Origin: DASRDS01 sp035570055
GTDB lineage: Bacteria > Gemmatimonadota > Gemmatimonadetes > Gemmatimonadales > Gemmatimonadaceae
Reading direction: 5' to 3'
NCBI GenBank assembly: GCA_035570055.1
Contig: DATMLM010000019.1
Coordinates: forward strand, 1-64,000
DNA length: 64,000 bases
The notes under the pieces were generated by a model. That model ran no database searches, was not told the origin of the DNA, and worked only from the letters and a program-made list of their open reading frames with translations. The position numbers and the translations under genes are program-made. Positions 23,595 to 32,096 of this stretch are shown piece by piece; within the stretch, counting starts at the first letter, position 1, and every line of letters starts with the position of its first letter.

Positions 23595-24243
23595 CGCCGC
23601 GCGGATCACCGCGTACTACGATGCGCAGGCCGCGCAGTACGACGCGACGATGGATCGCGAGCCGCGGAACGCCCGAATTCGGGATGCGTTTCGGACGCTG
23701 GTCGCGGAGTGCCTGCCGCCGGCAGCGCGCGTACTCGACTTCGGGTGCGGCACCGGCCTCGATGCCGCGTGGTACGCCGATCACGGTTTCACCGTCATCG
23801 CATACGATCCCTCGCCACGGATGATCGACCAGCTCGCGATTCGTTGTCAGCGGGAGATTGCGGACGGGGTGGTGACCCCGCTCACCGTCCCCTTCGATGG
23901 CCAGGTCGATGCGATCGTCGCGAACTTCGCCGTGATCAACCTGGTGGCCGACCTGCGCGACCTCTTCGGGCGCTTCGCCCGCATGGTGGCGCCGGGTGGC
24001 CAGGTCGTTATCAGCGTCATCAATCCATTCTATTGGCGCGATCTGGGCTGCGGCTGGTGGTGGCGCGCGTTCTGGAGGAGCCGGGGGACGGCGATGGTGA
24101 CCGTCGAGGGCAGCGACGCCACGAGCTATCGCTACTACCGCGGGGCCATCACGCGCGCGGCTTCTCCGCTGTTCCTTCCGGTGCTGCACCGGGGCGGGCG
24201 GCTCGGGCAGTTCACCTTTCTCGCCTTCCAGCGCACGCGATGA
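23587..24243 (+). CDS. class I SAM-dependent methyltransferase
   Basis: This 218-aa protein starts MIDAARITAYYDAQAAQYDATMD, the usual lead-in of UbiE/Bsm-like methyltransferases. VLDFGCGTGLDAAWYADHGF is motif I near residue 45, VIAYDPSPRMI the acidic turn and VAPGGQVVISVINPFYW the beta-5 region. It overlaps the amidohydrolase by 8 bp and the next gene by 4 bp. It is the third small methyltransferase of the operon. Little sequence is shared with the other two outside the SAM motifs, which suggests three distinct methylation targets and not a recent triplication. Confidence 0.88.
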   Translation: MIDAARITAYYDAQAAQYDATMDREPRNARIRDAFRTLVAECLPPAARVLDFGCGTGLDAAWYADHGFTVIAYDPSPRMIDQLAIRCQREIADGVVTPLTVPFDGQVDAIVANFAVINLVADLRDLFGRFARMVAPGGQVVISVINPFYWRDLGCGWWWRAFWRSRGTAMVTVEGSDATSYRYYRGAITRAASPLFLPVLHRGGRLGQFTFLAFQRTR

Positions 24244-25187
24244 AGCAACTCCTCAAGCGCGTACTGTTCGGGGGCGCGCCCTGGCAGGCGCACGCCACGG
24301 TCGGGCTCCGCGACCCGAGCAGGGTCACTCGCATCGTGCTGGACGGGCTTGGCGAGAGACGCGATGTGAGCTGCGATCACGTACCCGTCTCCTTGCGGCC
24401 GCTCACCATCGGCCTCTGCTTGGAGGCGTCGCTCGCGCCGGAAACCGTGCTCGCCGCCCCCCTTGTGCTCACGCTGCAGGATTGGGATGACAGCACGCAA
24501 GTGCGCGGACGCCTGATGTTGCGGGCACGCCAGTCGATCGATCTGCCCTCAGAACGGCATCGCCTGTGGATCTGCGAGGTCACCGGATCGACGAATCGAT
24601 GTCTCGGCCCCATCCAAGAGCGCGCCCGCGAAGGCCGCGACTGGTGGTACCGCCGAAAGAAGAAACCCAATCCGTACAACTTTCGCATGACGCCGAGCGC
24701 ACTTCGGGCACTCAACGTCTACTACATGCGCCCGCGGCCAGTCTCGCTGGTCTGCGTGATCGATGGCGGATCGAGCGATCTTTTTCCGATGGACCTGATC
24801 GGGCCAGTCTCGTCGGGACAGTTCCTGATGGCGCTCCGGTCGACGAGTCCGGCCATTCCGCTCATGGCACACAGCCGGCGCCTGGCCGTCAGCGCGCTCC
24901 CGGCGACGTTCAAGCAGGCAGCGTATGCACTCGGGACGCACCACGACCGGATGTGCGTCGATTGGGCCGCTTTGCCGTTCGCCGTCATCGCGTCGCCGGA
25001 ATTCGGGCTGCCCGTGCCGCGAGATGCCTTGCTCGTCCGCGAGCTGGAGATTCAGGCGGTTCACACGATCAACTCGCATACCTTCTTCGTGACTGAGGTC
25101 GTACGGCAGACGCTGATGGGAGAAGGGCTGGCGTTCTGCCACATGGCGGGCCCGTGCGTATACGCGCGGCACATCGAGGTCGTGTGA
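24240..25187 (+). CDS. flavin-reductase-like (FMN split-barrel) protein
   Basis: At 315 aa, residues about 150-310 follow the flavin reductase-like pattern: VYYMRPRPVSLVCVIDGG, LIGPVSSGQFLMALR, MAHSRRLAVSALPATFKQAAYALG and, near the end, INSHTFFVTEVV (compare the sHtlfvgeV signature). These domains bind FMN and reduce it, or use it directly, often feeding an oxygenase. The N-terminal 130 residues (DPSRVTRIVLDGLGERRDV, LEASLAPETVLAAPLVLTLQDW) are not part of that fold and I do not recognise them. No flavin monooxygenase is in the operon. The domain call rests on pattern resemblance only. Confidence 0.6.
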   Translation: MKQLLKRVLFGGAPWQAHATVGLRDPSRVTRIVLDGLGERRDVSCDHVPVSLRPLTIGLCLEASLAPETVLAAPLVLTLQDWDDSTQVRGRLMLRARQSIDLPSERHRLWICEVTGSTNRCLGPIQERAREGRDWWYRRKKKPNPYNFRMTPSALRALNVYYMRPRPVSLVCVIDGGSSDLFPMDLIGPVSSGQFLMALRSTSPAIPLMAHSRRLAVSALPATFKQAAYALGTHHDRMCVDWAALPFAVIASPEFGLPVPRDALLVRELEIQAVHTINSHTFFVTEVVRQTLMGEGLAFCHMAGPCVYARHIEVV

Positions 25188-26506
25188 GCGATCCGCGCGT
25201 CTCGATCATCCTTCCAGTGTACGACCGCCTGAACTGCCTGCGGGTGGCCATCGCATCGGCGCTCCGGCAGACGCACACGGACTGGGAACTGATCATCGCG
25301 GACGATGGCTCGTCCGACGAGACGCGTTCGTACCTCCGCACGCTCGATGATCCGCGCATCACGGTACTGTGGCTTCCACATTCGGGCGTTCCGGCCATCG
25401 TCAGGAACACGGCGATCCGGCGTGCGCGCGGCCGCTATCTCGCATTCCTGGATTCGGACGACAGCTGGGCGCCGACCAAACTGGCCACGCAGCTGGAGGT
25501 CCTCGAGGCGTCTGCCGGTTGCCGCTGGAGCTACACCGCACTGGCCCTCGTCGGCCCTGATGGCCAGCCCGTCGCGAGCGAGGCATTCGCGCCATGGGTC
25601 GCGTACGCCGGCGACATCGTCGAGCGCCTCCTGAGGCTCGAAGCGCATGTCGCCGTGCCCGCCGTACTCGCCGAACGCAGCCTCATCGCCGAAGTCGGCG
25701 GGTTCGACGAGGGCCAGCGATTCTGCGAGGATTATGACATGTGGATCCGGCTGGCCGTGCGGAGCCCGGTCGCCGTCGTCGCCGATCCACTCACCACGGT
25801 GCGCACTGGCGGCCACGCGCACTATAGTGCCGATCGGATCGGCGCATACGAAGGGTGGGTGCGACTGTATGGCAAGCACGCCGTGTCGCTCCCTGCCGCC
25901 TCGTTGCGCGCGCTCGCGCGTCGACGGCGCGCCGACAGCACGCTCGTGCTGGCCGGGTTGCACGCGAGCGCCGGGCACGCCGGCGCCGCCTGCCGGGCGT
26001 TGCTACAGGGTGCGTCGCGGCCCGCGTATCCGGCGTGGTATTGGCGGGCCGCCAGGACCGCGGTGCGCGCGACGCTCCATACTCCGCCGCAGATGCTCGA
26101 TCCTCTTGTCCCGGCGCCCGCGCGAGTGTCGTCAGATCGGCAATTCGGCCTGACGATCGCCGGCGCCCTGGTCTGTCTTGCCCTCCTACCGCTCGTACGA
26201 CGGGGGGACATCCGCATATGGCCGATCGCGCTCGCCGTGCTGCTGGCCGCGGTGAGTCTCGCGACGCCGCATTGGCTTCGCCGACCGAATAGGGCATGGA
26301 CTGGACTCGGACACGCCATGCAGCGGGTCACGGGTCCGGCCGTGCTGGCGGTCGCGTACTTTCTCCTGCTGACGCCGACCGCGATCATCATGCGGTGGCG
26401 CAGGGTCGATATACTTCGCTTGCGGCGGGATCCCCTCGAGCCGACATATTGGATCGAGCGCCCCTCACGCGTGATCGATCGCGAATCGCTGACCCGACCT
26501 TATTGA
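25184..26506 (+). CDS. GT2 glycosyltransferase fused to an SxtJ-like membrane domain
   Basis: At 440 aa the first part (1-about 260) is a GT-A glycosyltransferase: VSIILPVYDRL, DWELIIADDGSSDET, RYLAFLDSDDSWAP (DxD) and GGFDEG...EDYDMWIRLA. The last part (about 325-440) has two or three membrane helices (GALVCLALLPLV, WPIALAVLLAAVSLAT, GPAVLAVAYFLLLTPTAIIMRW) and ends DPLEPTYWIERP. It matches the SxtJ proteins that stand immediately before DUF5989 and a carbamoyltransferase, which is also the order here. I have not seen SxtJ described as a fusion to a GT2 domain. GTG 25184 overlaps the preceding stop (GTGA) and is 30 nt inside the longest frame; the GT2 motif begins right after it. Confidence 0.82.
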   Translation: MSDPRVSIILPVYDRLNCLRVAIASALRQTHTDWELIIADDGSSDETRSYLRTLDDPRITVLWLPHSGVPAIVRNTAIRRARGRYLAFLDSDDSWAPTKLATQLEVLEASAGCRWSYTALALVGPDGQPVASEAFAPWVAYAGDIVERLLRLEAHVAVPAVLAERSLIAEVGGFDEGQRFCEDYDMWIRLAVRSPVAVVADPLTTVRTGGHAHYSADRIGAYEGWVRLYGKHAVSLPAASLRALARRRRADSTLVLAGLHASAGHAGAACRALLQGASRPAYPAWYWRAARTAVRATLHTPPQMLDPLVPAPARVSSDRQFGLTIAGALVCLALLPLVRRGDIRIWPIALAVLLAAVSLATPHWLRRPNRAWTGLGHAMQRVTGPAVLAVAYFLLLTPTAIIMRWRRVDILRLRRDPLEPTYWIERPSRVIDRESLTRPY

Positions 26507-26507
26507 C

Positions 26508-26657
26508 ATGCGGTCTCTCATCGAATTCTGGCAATTCCTGCGCGTCCGCCGCCATTACTGGATCTGGCCGGCGGTGACGTTCCTCGTCGTGCTCGGGACT
26601 GTCCTCATCCTCACGCAGGGCGCGGCCATCGCGCCATTCATTTACTCCCTGTTCTAG
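26508..26657 (+). CDS. DUF5989 family small membrane protein
   Basis: This 49-residue protein, MRSLIEFWQFLRVRRHYWIW followed by a single hydrophobic helix (PAVTFLVVLGTVLILTQG) and APFIYSLF, fits the DUF5989 family. These proteins are encoded between SxtJ and a NodU/TobZ-type carbamoyltransferase in many bacterial glycan clusters. The basic amphipathic N-terminus and one helix suggest an inner-membrane anchor or assembly partner for the carbamoyltransferase; that role is inferred from gene order only. It starts 1 bp after the GT2-SxtJ stop and ends 6 bp before the carbamoyltransferase start. Confidence 0.85.
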   Translation: MRSLIEFWQFLRVRRHYWIWPAVTFLVVLGTVLILTQGAAIAPFIYSLF

Positions 26658-26663
26658 GGACGT

Positions 26664-28424
26664 GTGAAGATCCTCGGGATCTCGGCGTACTATCACGATA
26701 GTGCGGCCGCGCTCATCGACGATGGGGTGATCGTGGCGGCCGCTCAAGAAGAGCGGTATACGCGGCTTCGGCACGATCCCGACTATCCTCGGCACGCCAT
26801 CGCGTTCTGTCTGGAGCAGGCGGGCATCCGGGCGGGCGATCTCGACCTCGTCGCCTATTACGAGAAGCCGTTCCTCAAGTTCGAGCGCCTGATCGAGACG
26901 TATCTCGCGGTTGCACCGCGTGGCCTGGGCTCGTTCGCGCGGGCGATGCCCGTGTGGTTGGGCGACAAGCTGTTTCTCCGTTCACGCTTGCGCCGCGAGC
27001 TCCGCGCCCTCGATCCGCGCGTCGACTGGGACGCGCGCCTCCGGTTCGCCGAGCACCACGCCAGCCACGCCGCCAGCGCCTTCTTTCCGTCACCCTTCGA
27101 CGAAGCGGCGGTGCTGACCGTGGATGGCGTCGGCGAGTGGGCCACGACGTCGGTGGCGATCGGGCGGCGGCCGACGCTCGACATTCTGCGCCAGATCGAC
27201 TTTCCACACTCGCTCGGTCTCCTGTACAGCGCGTTCACGTACTACCTCGGATTTCGCGTGAACTCGGCCGAGTACAAGGTCATGGGCCTGGCGCCGTACG
27301 GCGAGCCGCGATACGCGGCGCTCATCCGGGACCACTTGATCGACCTCAAGGACGACGGGTCGTTCCGTCTCGACCTCTCGTACTTCGACTACTGCGCCGG
27401 ATCGCGCATGACGAATGGCGCGTTCGACGCGCTGTTCGGCGCGCCACCGCGTCGGCCGGAGGAGCCGCTCCTCAAGCGACATTTCGACCTCGCGGCGTCT
27501 ATTCAGGCCGTGCTCGAGGAGGCGATCCTGCGCATGACGCGCGATGTGGCCGCGAGGACTGGTCAGCGGAACCTCTGCCTCGCCGGCGGCGTCGCGCTCA
27601 ACTGCGTCGCCAATGGCGCGGTCCTGCGCGATGGCCGGTTCGAGCGACTGTGGATCCAGCCGGCCGCCGGCGACGCCGGCGGGGCGATCGGCGCGGCTCT
27701 GATCGCGTATCAGGCATCCACCGAGCGGGCGATTCCAACAGGCGATGCCATGCACGGGGCGCTGCTGGGGCCGGAGTTCAGTCAAGAGGACATCGAGCGG
27801 CGGCTCGGGCTGCTCGGTGCTCGGTTCACGACGCTCTCCGATGAGGCGCTCATCGCCTGCAGCGTCGAGCGGCTCATCCAACGCGACGCGCTGGGGTGGT
27901 TCCAAGGACGCATGGAGTTCGGTCCCCGTGCGCTTGGCAGTCGATCGATCCTGGCCGACGCGCGGGACCCCAACGCGCAGTCGACGCTCAATCTCAAGGT
28001 CAAGTTTCGCGAGTCGTTCAGGCCCTTCGCGCCCGCGGTGTTGGCCGAGCGCGCCGCCGAATGGTTTGCGCTGGATGTCGAGAGCCCGTACATGCTGCTC
28101 GTCGCTCCGGTTCGGTCCGAGCACCGATCGGACATTCCAGCCGTGACGCATGTCGACGGCTCGGCGCGCATCCAGACGGTCGATCAGGCGACCAACCCGC
28201 GGTTCCACGCGCTGCTCACGGCATTCGGAGCGCAAACCGGTTGCCCGGTACTGGTCAACACCAGCTTCAACGTCCGGGGCGAGCCGATCGTGTGTACGCC
28301 GGAGGACGCTTTCCAGTGCTTCATGGCGACGGCGATCGAGGCCATGACCATCGGGAACTGCTTTCTCCGGAAGGCCGACCAGACCGTGTCCCAAGCGGCG
28401 CGAGGCGAGTTTGCGCCGGACTGA
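26664..28424 (+). CDS. carbamoyltransferase (NodU/CmcH/TobZ family)
   Basis: This 586-aa enzyme should transfer a carbamoyl group from carbamoyl-phosphate via carbamoyl-AMP to a hydroxyl of a sugar or metabolite. The N-terminal Kae1-like domain has MKILGISAYYHDSAAALI, HHASHAASAFFPSPF (metal-binding His pair), LTVDGVGEWAT and CLAGGVALNCVANG. The C-terminal YrdC-like domain has WFQGRMEFGPRALGSRSILADAR, KFRESFRPFAPAV and VLVNTSFNVRGEPIV. Every landmark is present and the length is typical. The GTG at 26664 begins the conserved KILGISAYYHDSA. Together with the SxtJ-like protein and DUF5989 it forms the standard carbamoylation block. Confidence 0.95.
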   Translation: MKILGISAYYHDSAAALIDDGVIVAAAQEERYTRLRHDPDYPRHAIAFCLEQAGIRAGDLDLVAYYEKPFLKFERLIETYLAVAPRGLGSFARAMPVWLGDKLFLRSRLRRELRALDPRVDWDARLRFAEHHASHAASAFFPSPFDEAAVLTVDGVGEWATTSVAIGRRPTLDILRQIDFPHSLGLLYSAFTYYLGFRVNSAEYKVMGLAPYGEPRYAALIRDHLIDLKDDGSFRLDLSYFDYCAGSRMTNGAFDALFGAPPRRPEEPLLKRHFDLAASIQAVLEEAILRMTRDVAARTGQRNLCLAGGVALNCVANGAVLRDGRFERLWIQPAAGDAGGAIGAALIAYQASTERAIPTGDAMHGALLGPEFSQEDIERRLGLLGARFTTLSDEALIACSVERLIQRDALGWFQGRMEFGPRALGSRSILADARDPNAQSTLNLKVKFRESFRPFAPAVLAERAAEWFALDVESPYMLLVAPVRSEHRSDIPAVTHVDGSARIQTVDQATNPRFHALLTAFGAQTGCPVLVNTSFNVRGEPIVCTPEDAFQCFMATAIEAMTIGNCFLRKADQTVSQAARGEFAPD

Positions 28425-29787
28425 TCGACTCGTGGACGCGATCGCCATCGCCGTGCTCGCGATCACGGCGCTCGGAGCCGTCCGTATCGTCATCTTCGCG
28501 GCCACGCACATCCCGGCGCGATATCCCGCGGTCGCCGCCGCGTACGATATCGGTCCGGCGATCGTCGGCATCGTTGCCGTTGCCTCGCTGTTCATGCGGC
28601 GCGATTACCGCGCCGTCATCGCCAGTTGCATCGGCGCGGCGATGCTGGCGCTGTACGTTGCCGATGCGGCGCTCGCGTTTGCACCGCACGACAACCCACG
28701 CCATCTCCCGCGGCCTGCTGGCCTACGGGGCGCGTGGGATCCGCGTTCGCGGCTCAACGTCGTCCTCGACTTCCGCGCCCAAGGTGTCCCGGCATATTAC
28801 GCCACGGAGCGCTTGGAGCTGGATGCGGCGTATCACGCCGACCGGACACCCGGCCATCCGTATCCGCTCGCCGGCATCGCGAACACGTTCATCGTGTACT
28901 GCAACGAGGGCGGCGCGTTCACGACCTACCGCAGCGATGATCATGGGTTCAATAACCCACCGGGCGCGTGGGGCGAGCAGGCGCCCGACGTCGTGCTCAT
29001 CGGAGACTCGTTTGCGCAGGGCGCTTGCGTGGATACGACGGAGAATATCGCCGCGCGCATGCGCCGCACCCGTTCGGCGATCAGCTTGGGCGTGAACGGG
29101 AACGGCCCGCTCTCTGAGCTCGGCATCCTCCGGGAATTTGCCGCGCCGCGTCGGCCGCGCCACGTCGTGTGGCTCTATTTCCCCGGCAACGACTTCATGG
29201 ACTTCGAATCGGAACGCGCCCGCGGATTTCTTGGGCAGTACCGGGCGCCGGGGTTTCGGCAGTCGCTGCTCAGCCGGCAGAGCGAGGTCGATGCGCTGAT
29301 GCGGTCGTATCAAGACCAGAACATCGCGACGACCGCCGCGGCCCAGGCGCATCCGTGGCGCGGGAGGCTGAGGCGGTTTCTCACGCTGCGCGATCTGCGA
29401 GAGAAGGCCTTTCCGATGCTCGTCCCCGAATGGGACCGTGTGGGAGACCTGCCCTGCGCGCCGGATCGGCTGCTGCAGTTCACCGACCTGATCGCACAGG
29501 CCCGCTCGGAGGTCGAGCAGTGGGGTGGGCGATTCTATTTCGTGAATCTGCCCCTCTGGGGCGAGGAGATAGGCACCAAGACCTGCCGGCCGGCGCGCGA
29601 TACGTTGATTCAGGCGCTCGATCGCCGCGGGATTGCGGTGATCGATCTCCAGGCCCGGTTCAGCGCCGACTCGGATGACCGGTTCTGGCAACCGCCGCAT
29701 CGCTGGACGCACCTCACTCCGGCCGGCTACGGGTTCGCGACCGGAGTCATCCTCGAGCGGTTGGACCACGACGACGGGCGCCAGTGA
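28411..29787 (+). CDS. membrane-anchored SGNH/GDSL hydrolase-like protein
   Basis: At 458 aa, residues 8-90 hold three hydrophobic helices (AIAIAVLAITALGAVRIVIFAA, IGPAIVGIVAVASLFM, AVIASCIGAAMLALYVADAALAF). The rest is a periplasmic domain with VLIGDSFAQG (SGNH block I Ser near residue 195), GVNGNGPLSELGILREF (block II), WLYFPGNDFMD (block III) and DRFWQPPHRWTHLTPAGY (block V Asp/His). Similar proteins act as O-acetylesterases or acetyltransferase partners on glycans. The TTG at 28411 has GAGGCGAG upstream and overlaps the carbamoyltransferase by 14 bp; GTG 28432 is the alternative. The stop overlaps the next start (GTGA). Confidence 0.8.
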   Translation: MRRTDRLVDAIAIAVLAITALGAVRIVIFAATHIPARYPAVAAAYDIGPAIVGIVAVASLFMRRDYRAVIASCIGAAMLALYVADAALAFAPHDNPRHLPRPAGLRGAWDPRSRLNVVLDFRAQGVPAYYATERLELDAAYHADRTPGHPYPLAGIANTFIVYCNEGGAFTTYRSDDHGFNNPPGAWGEQAPDVVLIGDSFAQGACVDTTENIAARMRRTRSAISLGVNGNGPLSELGILREFAAPRRPRHVVWLYFPGNDFMDFESERARGFLGQYRAPGFRQSLLSRQSEVDALMRSYQDQNIATTAAAQAHPWRGRLRRFLTLRDLREKAFPMLVPEWDRVGDLPCAPDRLLQFTDLIAQARSEVEQWGGRFYFVNLPLWGEEIGTKTCRPARDTLIQALDRRGIAVIDLQARFSADSDDRFWQPPHRWTHLTPAGYGFATGVILERLDHDDGRQ

Positions 29788-32087
29788 TCACGCCACTCGT
29801 CTCCGTCATTCTCCCGGCGTTCGATCGCATAGAGTTTCTGCCGGCGGCTGTCGACTCGGTGCTACGGCAAACGTTCACCGACTGGGAGCTCATCGTCGCC
29901 GACGATGGATCCGGTGACGAGGCGAGGGCGTACCTTCGCGGGCTCGTCGACCCGCGCGTCCGGGTGCTGTGGCTTCCCCATTCGGGCAGGCCGTCGATCG
30001 CACGGAACGCAGCCATTGGCGTCGCACGGGGTCGGTACATCGCATTCATGGATTCCGATGACCTGTGGGCGCCGACCAAGCTCGCGGTGCAGGTGCGCGC
30101 GATGCAGTCGTCGCCGACTCGGCGGTGGAGCTATACGGCGCTGACGATCATCGATACCAAGGGGAGGGCGCTGCCCGATGCCGGATACAAGCCGCGGCTC
30201 CCGTACGATGGCGACATCGTCGAGCGACTGCTGACGTTGGACGCCATCATCGGCACGCCGACCGTGATGGCCGAGCGCGGCCTCATCGACGAGGTCGGTG
30301 GATTCGACGAGACATTGGCGGTGAACGAAGACCAGGACCTCTGGCTGCGCCTGGCGATGCGCAGTGAAATCATCGCGATCTCCGAGCCGCTCGTGTCCGT
30401 GCGCGTCAAAGGCGGCGATCCGCGATATCCAGAGAACAACATTGGCGCCGCCGAAGGGTGGATCCGGTTGTACGGCAAGATGGTGGCGTGTCTGCCGGAC
30501 CGACGGCTGCGCGCGATCGCTCGGCGCCGTCGCGCGCACCACGCCAAGCAGTTGGCGCGGCTCCGGACACGGGGGTTATGGAGAGCGATCACGGTCGCGA
30601 TTCCGGGGCGCGCACCCCAGGTGATCCTGATCGTCGCGCTGGCGCTGGTTTTCGCGATCATGCTTCGCGTACCGCAAGACATCAACGGTGACCAGGCCGC
30701 CCAGCTCCGCGCGGCGCGGCAGTACGTCGCTGGTGAGTCGCCATCGTTGAACACGGTCGTTCAGCCCGACCCGGCCGATCTCTCGCGCGATACGCGCATC
30801 TGGATCGTCTCGCGTCCGCCCGGACCGCAGCTCGCCGCATATCCCTGGCTCGCCGCCGGTCTTTCGCTCGGCGCCGCGGTGCGCATCGTGGCTGTCCTGT
30901 GCCTCATCGCCGGTTCCATCGGATGGTTGCGGTGGTACGGGCAATTCGGGGCGCCGACGTGGGTCCTCTCGATGATCGCGGCGGCACTTCCCTTTCTGCA
31001 CGAGGCGAGCAACGGTCTCTACTTGTTCACTCAGGACACGTTGAGCTACGCGATCGCACCGTGGGTCCTCCTCTTGACGTTGCGCGGCGCGCGTCGAGGC
31101 GCGTTCGGCACGGGGCTCGCGCTCGGTGTCACGTACATCGTCAAGTACTCGCTGTTCTTTCTTGGACTCGGGGCCCTGGTGTGGCTCGGCGTCGAGCGCT
31201 CGTGGCGCAGACTCTGGTGGGTCGCCGGGGGGCTCGCGCTTCCTGTTCTGGTGCTCTCTCTGCTGAACGCCCACTTCGGCGTCGCGGTGAACAGTGTCAC
31301 GGCGCAAGCGGGATTCTATCCACAGCAGGGATCGCTCGTGGCGCTCTTCGCCAATCCAGCGCTCGCCGTAACGGACGCCGATGGACTGCTGAGTCGACTG
31401 CACGCACCGTCTTCCCTTGGCTTGGCGCCGGGTCTCGTCTTCCTCTGGCTCATCGCGCGTGGCGCGCGCTTGCCAGCCGTGCGCGCCGTGGCTGCCGCCC
31501 GGCTCGCGGTGGTCGCGTTTGTCGTGACCATGGTCGCGATCGCCGCGGTCTGGACGTTCACGAGCTTCGCGGCCGATCTGACCGCACGGCATGTGGCGCC
31601 GGCGAGCCTCGCGGTGCTCCCCGTCGCCGTGCTCGGCGCGATCGATGTGTGGCGACGCCGCGGGTGGCCGCTGCGCGCGGTCGTCGCGTTCGCCGGCTGC
31701 GCGATTGTGCTCGTTCCGGTGTTGTACGGCGCATTGGCGCTTCCCGCGAAGGTGGGGCGCGTGACGCCCGGGTATCACGTGGCACCATCCGTCGTCGAGC
31801 GGTTCGCGGCCACGACCGACGTCTGGTACTCCGACAACGCGATCACCGCCTTGGACATTCCTGGCCGTGTGCTCAGTGGCGTCGACGAACGCTATGGCGC
31901 CGACGAATTCCGGAGCACGAGGCGCCTGCGCATCACGGCGTTGATTCAAACCAAGCTGGAACCCATCGGAGTCGGCGATTCCATCCGCGCGCGGTTCAGG
32001 GGCGCTGGCGCATGGACGGAGACGACGCTCCCGGGCGCCGCCGTTAACGCGTGGACAACGGTGCTGGAGCCGACCGCGACGCCTTAG
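29784..32087 (+). CDS. GT2 glycosyltransferase fused to a GT-C-like multi-helix domain
   Basis: At 767 aa, residues 1-260 are a GT-A glycosyltransferase (VSVILPAFDRIEFL, DWELIVADDGSGDEA, RYIAFMDSDDLWAP, GGFDET...EDQDLWLRLA). It is very close to the head of the upstream GT2-SxtJ gene, sharing the pattern RVLWLPHSG..SIARN.AI. From about 275 onward there are ten or more hydrophobic helices, with an early loop INGDQAAQLRAARQYV and LHEASNGLYLFTQDTL, in the manner of GT-C/PMT (GT39/83) polyprenyl-sugar transferases. The first loop has Asp but not the full DD motif. A soluble C-terminal tail follows. It may pair cytosolic sugar loading with periplasmic transfer. Last gene of the 4-bp-overlap chain. 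Confidence 0.8.
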   Translation: MITPLVSVILPAFDRIEFLPAAVDSVLRQTFTDWELIVADDGSGDEARAYLRGLVDPRVRVLWLPHSGRPSIARNAAIGVARGRYIAFMDSDDLWAPTKLAVQVRAMQSSPTRRWSYTALTIIDTKGRALPDAGYKPRLPYDGDIVERLLTLDAIIGTPTVMAERGLIDEVGGFDETLAVNEDQDLWLRLAMRSEIIAISEPLVSVRVKGGDPRYPENNIGAAEGWIRLYGKMVACLPDRRLRAIARRRRAHHAKQLARLRTRGLWRAITVAIPGRAPQVILIVALALVFAIMLRVPQDINGDQAAQLRAARQYVAGESPSLNTVVQPDPADLSRDTRIWIVSRPPGPQLAAYPWLAAGLSLGAAVRIVAVLCLIAGSIGWLRWYGQFGAPTWVLSMIAAALPFLHEASNGLYLFTQDTLSYAIAPWVLLLTLRGARRGAFGTGLALGVTYIVKYSLFFLGLGALVWLGVERSWRRLWWVAGGLALPVLVLSLLNAHFGVAVNSVTAQAGFYPQQGSLVALFANPALAVTDADGLLSRLHAPSSLGLAPGLVFLWLIARGARLPAVRAVAAARLAVVAFVVTMVAIAAVWTFTSFAADLTARHVAPASLAVLPVAVLGAIDVWRRRGWPLRAVVAFAGCAIVLVPVLYGALALPAKVGRVTPGYHVAPSVVERFAATTDVWYSDNAITALDIPGRVLSGVDERYGADEFRSTRRLRITALIQTKLEPIGVGDSIRARFRGAGAWTETTLPGAAVNAWTTVLEPTATP

Positions 32088-32096
32088 CTTTCGCGT

